A stretch of 64,000 bases of DNA, from the NCBI GenBank assembly GCA_963576475.1, contig OY754970.1, positions 38,573,447-38,637,446 of the forward strand, written 5' to 3'. Source of the stretch: Molanna angustata. Its lineage: Eukaryota; Arthropoda; Insecta; Trichoptera; Molannidae. How positions within the stretch are numbered: the first letter of the stretch is position 1; each line of letters opens with the position of its first letter. Shown here in pieces: positions 1-9,358 of the stretch. The position numbers and the translations under genes are program-made. Under the pieces are notes generated by a model. That model had not been told where the DNA came from. It saw only the letters and a program-made list of their open reading frames with translations, and ran no database searches.

Positions 1-538
1 TACGAAAAATTTAAGTAGAACATAAAATGAAATATAATTTTTTTCATAATTTCAGTTGATTATGGAGTTCTATCATGAAGTGACAGTTTCAAACATTGAA
101 AAAAAATAATTATAATATAAGGTATTCGTTATTATATAATAGAAAATAAAAGTAAGACTGTTTAGTAAAGCTAGCTGGTTCAAATGAGACATTTTATTAC
201 TTATTTATTAATTTATAAAAAATAAATCTATATAACTTAATATATTGTTTTCCTTTCTGACGATCTTTATCGTCAATCGGAATGATGCTCGTCGAAGAGC
301 AATATATGGAAGGGGCTGAAGAGCCTGAAAGGACTGAAGGGATTGTGAAGACGAACAGAAAAGACGTTCTTCATCTGAGTAACATTATAACGCATTTCAG
401 GTACTCGTTAGTAAAAATATTACAATTAACGCATACGTTATAATGTTACAATTAACGCAATAATCGCAACTCGGATAAACCTCATTGGTTACGATATCGC
501 AAAGTTAAGTGTTTTTTTTGTGTACTGTAAAGAAAGGT
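1..538. other. AT-rich sequence, nothing recognised
   Basis: No ORF with coding character and no repeat shared with the rest of the window was seen. Positions 258-480 are less AT-rich than the surroundings and contain the word ACAATTAACGCA twice (near 421 and 450), but no structure could be assigned. Confidence 0.4.
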
Positions 539-539
539 A

Positions 540-640
540 TTTTTATTTATTTATTTATTTATATAATTTATGTACATGTGTACAAAGGCAGGTTTATTGC
601 CATAAGGCAATTTCATTGTATCACATAACTATTATTATTG
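540..640 (-). mobile_element. LINE 3' end with TTGCC/GGCAA hairpin
   Basis: Read on the minus strand this is a LINE 3' terminus: a short hairpin (TTGCC 597-601, GGCAA 606-610), a conserved stretch around the words CCTGCC and TTTGTACACATG, then an (AAAT)n tail at 540-562. The same end occurs at 40975-41025 (-) and 42105-42208 (+), with a diverged relative at 21175-21290 (+), so it is a dispersed family. Only the untranslated end is present. Confidence 0.6.
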
Positions 641-983
641 AAAATACAGATATCAAATTAAAAATAAATATATGTATTCACTTATGACTTAAACATTAAC
701 CTTTAACTTAATTATAGTATTACCTATATATTTTATTTACTACTGTATAAAGTTATATTATTGTACCTACTTTTGATAATCTTATACTTGTAAAAAAGGA
801 TTTTCAATATATAAATAAAAAATAAAATAAAAAAACGATAATAATAATAAAATAATGATAATTTCTTGGTACCATGAGTTTTCCACTAATTAATCTTTGT
901 CTGTCTACCTATGAAAAATATTTGATTTAAGATTGACTTAAAATTTTTTGAAAAAAACACGCTTTATTGGTGATAAAATACAT
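641..983. other. AT-rich sequence with a possible LINE tail
   Basis: No gene seen. The run of A-rich pentamers at about 815-850 (AAATAAAAT type) could be the 3' tail of a plus-strand LINE whose body lies in 641-815, but no coding remnant is visible. Confidence 0.3.
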
Positions 984-1118
984 TATGGGTCGTATTTCGG
1001 GAGTTATTTGAGTAAAACGTAGGAAAAAGTTGAGGTACCGTAAGCAGTATTCTCGCACTACGGGACATTACATTTTTCTTATATTTTTCTCAAATAATTC
1101 CCGTAATACGACCCAATA
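984..1118. mobile_element. Short fold-back (TIR) element
   Basis: Positions 984-1012 and 1089-1118 are inverted copies of each other (about 29 bp; arms begin TATGGGTCGTATT and TATTGGGTCGTATT on opposite strands), with a 76-bp spacer. This is the architecture of a small MITE or solo fold-back element. No target duplication could be fixed. Confidence 0.55.
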
Positions 1119-1493
1119 TGTTGAAGTAAAGATTTTCGAAAAAGCTACATATAAACGTTCTTTTACAAGAAGCAATATTTTTGGCATTGTACATAACAGT
1201 TTTCTTCGAAGAGAAAACCCCATTTAGTAAATTCAGTTTCGCAGAATAACAAGTAAAGTTAATCGATGAAAACGGCTCGCCAAGCAGCAGGGCATACATA
1301 GCATGCAAAATAATATAAATCATTTGGAAAGTGTATTTCACCCTTTCATGTCCTGACTTGTGATGACTCAACCAACCAACTACTTTTGTCCTCTGACTCA
1401 CGAAAAGGCTGACTTGGTTGTTCAACACTTCACACTTCAACACAAAACACATGTAATGTAAGTCTATCAAGCGTAAACATTAAGGGCCTTACT

Positions 1494-1599
1494 TACTATT
1501 TATAATACGAGTTTTATCCAATGCTAAGTCAGTTTTGGCCATACAAAAAACTGGGTAAGTATCAGCTTAAACCTAAATTACAAATAGTAAGTAAGGCCC
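1494..1599. mobile_element. MITE, PIF/Harbinger-like, 106 bp
   Basis: Terminal inverted repeats GGGCCTTACTTACTATTT (from 1494) and the inverted copy ending at 1599 flank a short AT-rich core. The element is bounded by TAA at 1491-1493 and TAA at 1600-1602, a 3-bp target duplication. TWA-type 3-bp duplications and GG-starting TIRs are typical of PIF/Harbinger non-autonomous elements. It encodes nothing. Confidence 0.7.
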
Positions 1600-1602
1600 T
1601 AA

Positions 1603-2122
1603 CGGTCTTACTTATTAGATTTCAATAATACGAGTAACTTACTAAACGCGCAACTAGATAAGCAAGACTAAAATAGTTAAGATTGGTATTAAAAAATCTT
1701 ACTTATAAGTATATTAAGATATGACTAACTAGTTCATCGAATGTTTACGAACACCCTCATTTTTTTTTCATATTGCCGCATTGGCTTCTCAGATGTCAAA
1801 AAATAGATAAATTCATGTATTTTTTTGGATAGCTGACATCAAAAAATGAAAACAAACACCGCGTTGTGCCGTATTGAATCAATTTTAACATGATTGCGAT
1901 GAATAATAACAAGGTTATAAGTAGGTATTATATTTTTCTGTCAATCTCAAATATGCGTCGGACCATATGTGAAAATTCGCCATTTTTATGTACTTGATAT
2001 GACGCGTTAGTCAAGCGTTAGACAACCTCTCGACCTGTCCTAACTTGACGTCTATGAAATAAAGGTGTCATAAAGATAGTTTACCAGGTACTATAGATAG
2101 TTTACGTTTATAAGTAAGACGG
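1603..2122. mobile_element. Second, longer relative of the adjacent MITE
   Basis: The sequence starting at 1603 (CGGTCTTACTTATTAGA) resembles the left end of the 106-bp MITE, and a matching inverted end (ATAAGTAAGACGG) finishes at about 2122. It would be about 520 bp and directly abut the first element, sharing its TAA. The right boundary is less certain than the left. Confidence 0.4.
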
Positions 2123-2250
2123 AAAATGTTTTGATAGATAAATTTAGTTTCTCTAAATTTGAAATGGTCAATAGAGAATATGAAATGCCACACAGCTAAA
2201 TATTTTTACATATATTATCTTAAATGATAAACAAGTAAAAATAAATTCTC

Positions 2251-2299
2251 GTCATCATTGGCGCTACAGCCCTATGTGGGCCCTGGCCTCCTTCAGAAT
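2251..2299 (-). mobile_element. RTE-B LINE 3' end fragment
   Basis: The words CATCATTGGCGCTACAGCCC and GGCCTCCTTCAGAAT match the extreme 3' end of the RTE-B element at 7993-8050 on the same (minus) strand. Only about 50 bp of the LINE survives, with a short ATGATGAC remnant of its tail. Confidence 0.6.
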
Positions 2300-2309
2300 A
2301 AAATAAATA

Positions 2310-2441
2310 CATCCTATTAAATAAGTAAATAATGCTTATGTTATAAGGGAAAACAATCAGCTGAGGCGAGATACGAAACCGGGTGTACTGAGTTACTAAG
2401 CCAGCGTACTATTGTTCTATCATTGACTCGCCAATGGGAAT
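2310..2441 (-). mobile_element. SINE-2 copy, degenerate
   Basis: The minus strand carries a decayed tRNA-like head (GGCGAGTCAATGATAG, then CGGTTTCGTATCTCGCC at the B-box position) followed by a tail ending near ATAAGCATTATTTACTTATT. The same order and tail words occur in the better-preserved SINE-2 at 24954-25085. Confidence 0.5.
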
Positions 2442-3300
2442 AAATATATTTTCTCCTTTATTTATTCTCATTCACTAATTCCAATATCCCTCTTAGTATC
2501 CCTCTTCAAGATTTTTATATTGAGGACACTTTTTCTTGGTTTACCTATGCCTTCTTCATTAATTCATTTCATCAGGCATTCAAAAATTTACATTATTTTA
2601 ACAAAATGCACTATATTACAAGTTACATTAGTTACGACGTTAAAGTCCTAATATTTCCTATCAGCTCTCTGTGACATTTTTAAGTGCAGTGTCTGCAAGG
2701 TTTTAGACTCTTTTGTTCATTTACAGTTCTTCAAGGGGCCTTTATTATAAGTCCTTATACGCAGAACGGGTAGTGGTGCGGGGAAAGCAACAACGTTTTA
2801 TAAGACCTATAAATCAGTATGGGATTTTCGGAAAATAATACAAACACATTTATGTTTATTTCAGCGTGAATTTTCTAACGAATGAGTTATTTTTTACATC
2901 ATTGGTTTTCTTGAATTCGCCGACACTGAGTTTCGCGTTGAATTTATTCAAAACGAATGTTTGAAAATATTGTATGAGAGAGCAGCATCCTAACGTAATG
3001 AATATAGGTGCAGATATTTTGGCAAAGAGCCGATTCAGAGGTTGGCAGAGGTCACCATTTCTCCTTTCATTTTCGTTTTCACTTTCACATCCTTTCCACC
3101 AGTATAAACCTTCCATTCATCATGTTTCTTTCCTCCAATATCTCTACATCATGGTTTTATTTTCGTTGCCATCGAGAAGTACCTACCCTTGAAAATTCTA
3201 GCTGGTCTTGAAATTCTTGAAAATATTTAGTTTTTTTTTGCCAATGCAGACTGGTATATTTGAGAATAGGTATGGCATTTCATTTTATTTTTTTTAATGT
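2442..3300. other. Non-repetitive AT-rich sequence, no gene recognised
   Basis: Several short overlapping ORFs occur at 2856-3211 on both strands, but none has splice context, domain similarity or a codon pattern that sets it apart from chance. Nothing is called. Confidence 0.35.
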
Positions 3301-3301
3301 A

Positions 3302-3491
3302 GCTTCTCGGACAACTAACAGGTACTATGTCAAATAATTGTTTAACACGCACCCAATAACAAGTTGCCACATTCTGGAGACTTACGATATTAATTGTCTC
3401 ACAGATCCAGACTGAAAACACAATTTAAATCGAATTCAGGACCCTTGGATCAGCAGTCAGATACCTAACCAACTGAACCACGAAGGCCGAC
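3302..3491 (-). mobile_element. SINE-1 copy (tRNA-derived)
   Basis: On the minus strand it starts GTCGGCCTTCGTGG with an A-box-like TCAGTTGGTTAGG, a decayed B box, a body containing CAGTCTGGATCTGTGAGAC and TGTGGCAACTTGTTATTGGG, and the family 3' end CATAGTACCTGTTAGTTG followed by CCGAGAAG. About 190 bp. At least seven copies lie in this window. Confidence 0.75.
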
Positions 3492-3598
3492 GATACTTAT
3501 CAAATACTTCTCAAATATACTTATCGAGTAGACTTATCAAATTACGCACTTTTCAATCTTTCGATTGTGACGGTTTCTAATTTTTAGAATTCCATTAT

Positions 3599-3792
3599 GA
3601 TAATGATGAATATGAACTCATATATAATTCTACAATTTATTTATTTTACTCCCGAAGACCGTTTCGGCTTATAAGGCCATAATCAACTGGTAATCAAAAC
3701 TAGTTGATTATGGCCTAATAAGCCGAAACGGTCGTCGGGAGTAAAACAAAATAAATTGTAGAATTATATATGTGTTCATATTCATCATTATC
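3599..3792. mobile_element. Fold-back element, 90-bp arms
   Basis: Arms 3599-3688 and 3702-3792 are reverse complements with about five mismatches and one indel, separated by a 13-nt loop. The innermost arm words are CCATAATCAACT and AGTTGATTATGG. A transcript through here would form a long hairpin. The whole unit is one inverted repeat with no coding capacity. Confidence 0.75.
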
Positions 3793-3961
3793 ACTTATCA
3801 AATTGTTTTCTGTTTCACGAAACACGTATTTCAAAATATTATAATTAGAATATTAATATAATATAATGAAGAAAACTGTTTAATTAACTTACAGCTTAAG
3901 CGACAAATGAACTTAAAAACATTTATGCGACCAATAAATATAAAAAAAACTTTTGATTATA

Positions 3962-4110
3962 TTTTTTTTTTCTAAAAAAATTTTTTTTTTATTACATATA
4001 CCAAAATTTACATAATTTTATATAAGCAACATAACAATATGAATTGGTTTGGTTTGGACCACCTCACTAGGCTAGGCCTGTTCCGAGGTGGTAGACTAGT
4101 TACATAATAT
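3962..4110 (-). mobile_element. Probable LINE or SINE 3' end with hairpin
   Basis: A T-rich run (3960-3990) precedes a conserved-looking block with an ACCACCTC / GAGGTGGT hairpin near 4058-4095. Read on minus, hairpin followed by an A-rich tail is the usual shape of a retroposon 3' end. No second copy is present in the window. Confidence 0.3.
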
Positions 4111-4725
4111 TAATTTGTTAAAGCCTTTGTGATTTATGTATTCGAATATTTTATTATATATTTAGTATAAATAGGAATCTCGCATGAGCTACAGCATTAG
4201 TAAAATAGTGACAAAATGTTTCGAGACAAACCTTGTAAAATTATTTTTTATATCCTACTTTAATTTAACAATTTGATCTGTAGGAGACATTAACAATTTG
4301 ATCTGTAGGTAGGTACTTATTATTATCTAGATATATAAAAAATTGAAAATTATTTAGATAATTTTAAATTTAATATAATATATAGATTCACGTAAATAAA
4401 AATACTAAATCCAAATGTATATTATAACAACCATATAATCGCTAAACTGTACCTAGCTGATGCAAGTCACGGATATATACCTAATATCAGTACACAGATA
4501 TAACTTACGGTTTACTAGCGGTGGCGCCTGGTAAAGTGCTTCTATGCAATATACATAGCTTACCTAATTAATCTGCACAGATATCTAAGCTAACCATAGT
4601 TTCATGAACAATACGCGAAAATTCGATTAATGTTACATGCACAAACTTAAATTTACCTAATCCATAATATTCACCGCGATCATAAGTCGTGAAGAGCTAA
4701 AACAATTTTATTATAGATATTTTGT
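4111..4725. other. AT-rich sequence, nothing recognised
   Basis: No ORF or shared repeat beyond a local duplication of ACAATTTGATCTGTAGG (around 4268 and 4291). Confidence 0.3.
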
Positions 4726-4740
4726 TGAACTCTACTTATT

Positions 4741-5115
4741 ATTTGCCTTTTGAATTCTACTCATTATCTGCCTTTTGAACTATTTCTTTTTCTTCTTCCG
4801 ATGGCTCTACAGCCCATATCGAGCCTTGGCCTCCATCAATCCTCGCCTCCAACTCCTCCTGTCTCCTGCTGCTGTCCTCCAGCTTCTTGCAGTAATTGTT
4901 CTGCATCCTTTTTCAGCTCATCCTCCCATCGCAGCCTGGGTCTGCAGACCTTCCTTCTTTCACCCGGATGTCCCTCAAGGTCCTCTTGGGTGCCCGTGAT
5001 GAGGGCATTCTCTGTACATGCCCAGCCCATCTCAGCCTGCTCAGTCTAGCATGTACAGAGAGCCTAGGAGTCTTATAGATGCTGTTTATTTCATCATTAT
5101 ACCTTACCCTCCTTA
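4741..5115 (-). mobile_element. RTE-like LINE, 3'-terminal fragment
   Basis: The minus strand encodes the C-terminal tail typical of RTE-group polyproteins: a GWA..TENALITGTQED segment, then ERRKVCRPRLRWEDELKKD, with stops and shifts outside it. The 3' end runs into a GAAGAAG-type tail near 4790. TGAACTCTACTTATT at 4726-4740 and again at 5116-5130 looks like a 15-bp target-site duplication. A diverged local duplication at 4741-4780 blurs the 3' boundary. Reverse transcriptase core and endonuclease are absent (5'-truncated). Confidence 0.7.
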
Positions 5116-5129
5116 TGAACTCTACTTAT

Positions 5130-5400
5130 TTTTATTTATTTTTTTATTTATTGGTAAATTCACAGAATATATTAGATACATAATAATGTTCACAATATCT
5201 TGCAAAACATTACAAAAAGTATAAACAAGTAAAATATTATGATAGAGGAAGTACCTAACAATAACAAAAAAAAATAATTTGCAATAAAGTAAGCGAGAAT
5301 AATTAAATACAATAATTATACAGAATACAAATTTTAAAAAATTGAGTAAGTAAAATAAGTAGGAAAATCCAGATGCAGAATGCTTATTGCACTCTTGCTT
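5130..5400 (-). mobile_element. Probable LINE 3' end (T-rich on plus)
   Basis: Starts with a TTTTATTTATTTTTTTATT run, the complement of an (AAAT)n LINE tail, followed by AT-rich sequence without stops of coding value. It sits directly on the right target duplication of the preceding RTE fragment. Family not assigned. Confidence 0.3.
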
Positions 5401-5557
5401 ATTGCACTCCAAAAGAGGAACTGAGAAAGTCAGTAGAGTGAATGGGAACAGCTAGTGTGGTACGATCAGCAGATCGAAGAGACAGACCGTGATTTGACAA
5501 AAAAATAACATTTTTCATAATTTTTTGTATTACCACTATTACTTTGTAATTGTTTCG

Positions 5558-5751
5558 GATTGCTTCTTTGGCAAATGACAGGTACTGTATCAAATATTAA
5601 TTTAATACGCACTCAACAACAAGTTGCTACATTATGGGGGTGTATTTTGTTTACAGATCCAGACGAAAACTGTGTCTCCACCCGGGAACGAACCCGGGAC
5701 CTTTAGCCCAGGTATCACGATATCTAACCAACTGAGCCACAAAAACCGACT
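5558..5751 (-). mobile_element. SINE-1 copy
   Basis: Minus-strand copy with the tRNA-like head (TGGCTCAGTTGGTTAGAT, then CGGGTTCGTTCCCGGG as B box), the body word TGTAGCAACTTGTTGTTG, and the 3' end around CAGTACCTGTCATTTGCC. More diverged from the family than the 16853 copy. Confidence 0.7.
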
Positions 5752-5800
5752 TTATTTTCACGATCTAAACTAAATACCATGTCACAATCTACTTCACATA

Positions 5801-5943
5801 TTTTTCTTTTTCTTCTCAGCCTAATCTCGTCCACTCCTGGACGAAGGCCTCCTCCATCTCCTTCCTAGCCACTCCAACTTATGCTCTCAGCATCCATTTG
5901 ATACCAGCATGACGGCTGATGTCATCCCATAAATGTTCTAAAT
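5801..5943 (-). mobile_element. RTE-type 3' end, 143 bp, with target duplication
   Basis: A minus-strand RTE 3' terminus (GAGGCCTTCGTCCAGGAG block, ending AGAAGAAAAAGAAAAA). TCTACTTCACATA at 5788-5800 is repeated at 5944-5956, a 13-bp target-site duplication, so both ends of this severely truncated insertion are defined. Confidence 0.7.
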
Positions 5944-5956
5944 TCTACTTCACATA

Positions 5957-6938
5957 AATTCGCAGTGTTCCAATTTTAAATCACAGCTTTAGGAATCAGA
6001 ATTTCAAATCAAAACGAATTCATCAAAAGGGCATGTCATTTCTATAATGTCAATCTCTCGGGCAGTATCCCACATTCTGTATTCACTGCTAGTCATGATT
6101 GCTACAATAATTCTTTATATAGACCTGTGTATGCGTAAACCTGTGTATTGTTAACAAAAAAATATTTATGTACTTATTTTAATTTTTGTTTTTATCTAGC
6201 AGATTCTGTTTTTTTTCACAGCAGCAACTAATTAGGTCCTTTTCATTTCCTTTTTCCTTCTCTTTCTTTCCCGTCACGGACAAATATGTGAAATATGTGA
6301 ATATTATGTAATAATTTTAGGTGTATTTTTTTGTTGTTGTATTGTAGGTACATACTTCAACGATTATTTAATGTACATCAATTGTGGACAAAAGTAATTG
6401 GTCTGTCTCTTTCATTTCATAGTGTATTTTTTATGTTTTTTTTTTAAATAAGACTGTATTTGTCCCTTAAATAAATAAATCAGTCCAGCATCGTCATAGA
6501 ATCATTGAATGTGAAAATTAATAAAACAAAAGTATTCACAACACAAATTTACATGTCATACATGAATATTCATTAAAAATAAGCAAAAATAAACTGTGTT
6601 GAAAGTATACAGGAGAGGAAAGCAGAGGAATTCTAAACAGGAAAAGTTTGTGTTAAACAAAACCCTCAGTTTAAACTCCTGCGATATACATACGGGTACA
6701 TATTATGTATAAATGTATGTACATAATATATACATACATGCATAGTTTCATAATTATGTTTCCTCAGCACATCCCGCTTCACGGATATTCATCCACTCAT
6801 TACCAAAGTTAAAATTGAAACAAACAATTTTCGGGAACGCGTCCAATTTTGTATCACTGAGAAAAACATGGAGAAAACAATGATTTAATAACCGGAATTC
6901 TGCTACACAATTAAGAAGAAGGATTTTTTATAATAAAA
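5957..6938. other. AT-rich sequence, possible LINE tail
   Basis: No gene recognised. A run ending TTAAATAAATAAATCAG at about 6465-6482 could be the tail of a plus-strand LINE. The rest is unique AT-rich DNA with a small palindromic ACATAATATAT cluster near 6720. Confidence 0.3.
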
Positions 6939-6997
6939 ATCTCATTAATGCTTTTATTTTTGAATAAACATCTCATTAATGCTTTTATTTTTGAATA
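6939..6997. repeat. 31-bp tandem duplication
   Basis: Positions 6939-6966 and 6970-6997 are identical over 28 bp (beginning ATCTCATTAATGC), offset 31 bp. It lies immediately left of fold-back F, so it may be a scar of that insertion. Confidence 0.8.
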
Positions 6998-7004
6998 TTT
7001 TTTA

Positions 7005-7605
7005 TTTTTTATTATTGCATATGCGCAAACATTGGATTTTGTTTCCCTGTCGGGAGTCAAAGATATTTTTTAACAGATTTTTAATTATCTCAATAGAGAC
7101 GAAGTTGGAATATTTACTGTAGGAGAATCAGAAAATCAAGGCACCTACAGGGCATACGACCTGTCATCGGCTGGTTTACGTGATCACTTTATGCGCTTGC
7201 GCAACGTTCACCAATTATGCCTTTGATGGGGATCTCATTAAAAAGGCATAATTAGTGAAATGAAATACTAGATAGTTGGAAGAAATTAATAGAGACGAAG
7301 TTGGGATATTATAGAAGAACCAGGAACTCAGGCACCTACAGGTCTTACGACCTGTCTTCGATTGGTTTACGTGATCACTCAATACGTTTACACATTATTT
7401 AAATATATAGAACTTTCAAAAATTAAGGGAATCATTGAGGGAACTCAACAAGAAGGCATAATTGGTGAACGTTGCGCAAGCGCATAAAGTGATCACGTAA
7501 ACCAGCCGATGACAGGTCGTAAGCCCTGTAGGTGCCTTGATTTCCCGGTTCCCCTACAGTAAATATTCCAACTTCGTCTCTATTGAGATAATTAAAAAGC
7601 TTTTA
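7005..7605. mobile_element. Fold-back F element, composite copy
   Basis: The left arm (7011 to about 7226) contains GCATATGCGCAAACATTGG, CCCTGTCGGGAGTC and AATAGAGACGAAGTTGG. The right arm (about 7454-7600) is an inverted copy of the inner part of it. Between the arms lies a second block (7270-7455) that is an inverted copy of the block at 29690-29880. No ORF. Related copies occur at 29.5, 30.8, 42.7, 43.8, 48.3 and 57.6 kb. Confidence 0.7.
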
Positions 7606-7699
7606 TTTTTATTTTATTAATATATAGGTAGTACCAACAGTTTATAATATTAAGGCTCTTTTTATTAAGTTCAATTAGTCGGGTAAAATATTAAGTGAT

Positions 7700-7992
7700 T
7701 GGTGGAGGGAGAAAAGAAATTTGAAAATGAATGAGGAGCGCCTGTCGAAGAAAATATACAAAGGGGAAAGGAATGGAATGAAAAATTGGGGACGTCCAAG
7801 AAAAGGATAGCACGACTATGTGAACGATATTTTGAAAGAAGGAAATCTTAGAAGTGTGAGCAATAGACGAACATGTATGAGATGATGCATGAATGTGGAC
7901 GAGTCGAGGGATGCGTGTCAGGATAGAAAAATGTGGCATTCGGTTCTCTCTGTTCACCCCGCAAGGAATATGGCGTGATGGTATGCATGTAT
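7700..7992 (+). mobile_element. RTE-A LINE, 3'-terminal fragment hosting a nested insertion
   Basis: Encodes, with frameshifts, the RTE-A C-terminus (N.ERLSKKIY..., GRPRKG-like, ...VLS..P..., stop TGA inside GCGTGATGG) homologous to 39950-40230. The copy is cut at its extreme 3' tail by RTE-B: ATGGTATGCATGTAT at 7978-7992 recurs at 13800-13814, where the tail resumes. Confidence 0.75.
7978..7992. repeat. Target-site duplication of RTE-B, left copy
   Basis: Fifteen bases, ATGGTATGCATGTAT, identical to 13800-13814. They define the outer limits of the RTE-B insertion. Confidence 0.85.
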
Positions 7993-8650
7993 CATCATCA
8001 TCATTGGCGCTACAGCCCACTGTGAGCCTTGGCCTCCTCCAGAATTTTTCGTCATTTAGATCGGTCCATCGCCTGCACTCTCCAGTTTGTAAAGCCAATC
8101 CTCTTTATATCCTCCTGTATGCCGTCCATCCACCGCAGCTTGGGTCTCCCCACACCACGTCTCCCCTCCGGTCGTGAGTCGAGAATCTTCTTTGGGATTC
8201 GGCCTTCCTCCATTCGCTGAACGTGCCCTAACCATTGAAGCCGATGTATTTTAATATATTTTACTATGTTAGGATCACTGTAAAGGTTCTCCAGCTCATG
8301 GTTGTACCTTATCCTCCATATTCCACTCCCAAAAAGAGGCCCAAAGATTTTTCTTAAAACCTTCCGTTCAAAAACCAACAGCGCTTTTTCATCCTTCCTA
8401 TTAAGAACCCAGCATTCTGCACCATATACAAGTACTGGTCGCAGCAATGTTTTATACAATAACAACTTAGTATTTCGTGTCAACAATCGGGACTTGAGAT
8501 GTCGGTGAATACCGAAATAGCATTTATTTGCCACAGTTATTCCTCTTTTAATCTCGACACTAACATCATTGTTACTGGTTATTATTGAACCTAGGTACTG
8601 GAACGACCCCACAGTTTCAATGGTATGATTACCAGCATTAGTCAGAGTTA
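7993..8650 (-). pseudogene. RTE-B LINE reverse transcriptase, C-terminal half
   Basis: Minus-strand reading frame from about 8648 down to 8010 continues the RTE-B polyprotein after interruption by an LTR element. Visible motifs are FQYLGSI.TSNN, YKTLLRPVLVYGAECW, FERKVLRKIFGP, RLQWLGHVQRMEEGR and GVGRPKLRWMDG, the usual thumb and C-terminal signature of RTE-like non-LTR reverse transcriptases. A TGA at 8052-8054 replaces a Trp codon; the reading frame otherwise runs on to TAG at 8010-8012. The 3' untranslated part is only about 17 nt and ends in (GAT)n at the target duplication. The element is dead: 5'-truncated, split by 3.9 kb and with a nonsense codon. Clade within the RTE-like group not assigned. 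Confidence 0.85.
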
Positions 8651-9344
8651 TAAAGCTGATTGGTAACCAAAGGGGTTACCAATCAAAAGTAGTTAATAAC
8701 CAAAGTGGTTACTATTAAATATATGTGGTAACCAGAGGGGTTACCAGTAAAGAGAGTTTACTATATCCCAAGTGGATATGATTTGAAATAAGAACACAAG
8801 GACAGTGGTTGAGAGAGAAGAAGAAAGAATGGTCAAAAGTAACAATGAGTATATTGATCACAATTAATAGTTTGCTTAAGGGTAAATTTACAATTGATGA
8901 AATAACTTACAAAGGAACTTTTCTCACGATGAGTAGGTATAACGAGCGAGTTAGCGGGTGTGTTCGAAATGTCCGAATCTTTGCATGGTGAAGTACCATC
9001 GTGCTCGCAGGGTCGAGAGATGACCGGTGGTCGAGTGACGAAGTGTCGGCGAGACGGCGTGGTCGAGAACGGCGGCGTGATGTGACGAATCGAAGTGACG
9101 GAAATACGGAAATGAAGTGACGACGTGTAGAGGTGTAGACTCCCTTAAATAGTGCTGCGCTGGGGGTAGCAAGTTCAATGTCCTCGAACTTTCTAGACTT
9201 ATTTATTTGAAGTGTCATACCCAGTTGAGGAGTATTGTCACTTGTTTGAAGTTGCGGGCGATGAACTCGGCCTAGCGATAAACGAATGTACTTGCCGTCG
9301 CTAGGCGCGCGCTCGAAAGAAATTTCGAGATGTGGTCTCCCACA
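8651..9344 (-). repeat. 3' LTR (left)
   Basis: Identical to 11851-12544 except at one base (A at 8685, G at 11885). On the minus strand it contains a TATA-like CTATTTAAGG near 9145-9155 about 20 nt before CTACACC, a GC-rich CG-containing middle, and three GGTAACC/GGTTACC stem motifs at 8661-8746 near the 3' end. LTR termini are TG... and ...TTTA. Confidence 0.9.
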
Positions 9345-9358
9345 TTCCTCCCCTCCAA
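9345..9358 (-). promoter_or_regulatory. Polypurine tract of the LTR element
   Basis: Minus-strand TTGGAGGGGAGGAA abuts the TG of the 3' LTR. An almost pure purine run at this place primes plus-strand DNA synthesis in LTR elements and confirms the orientation. Confidence 0.8.

Noticed and set aside
1090..1470. 126-codon minus-strand ORF
   Set aside because: Overlaps the fold-back arm at 1089-1118 and has no recognisable domain.
5122..5412. 96-codon minus-strand ORF
   Set aside because: Phe/Ile/Tyr-rich translation of an AT-rich LINE 3' end.
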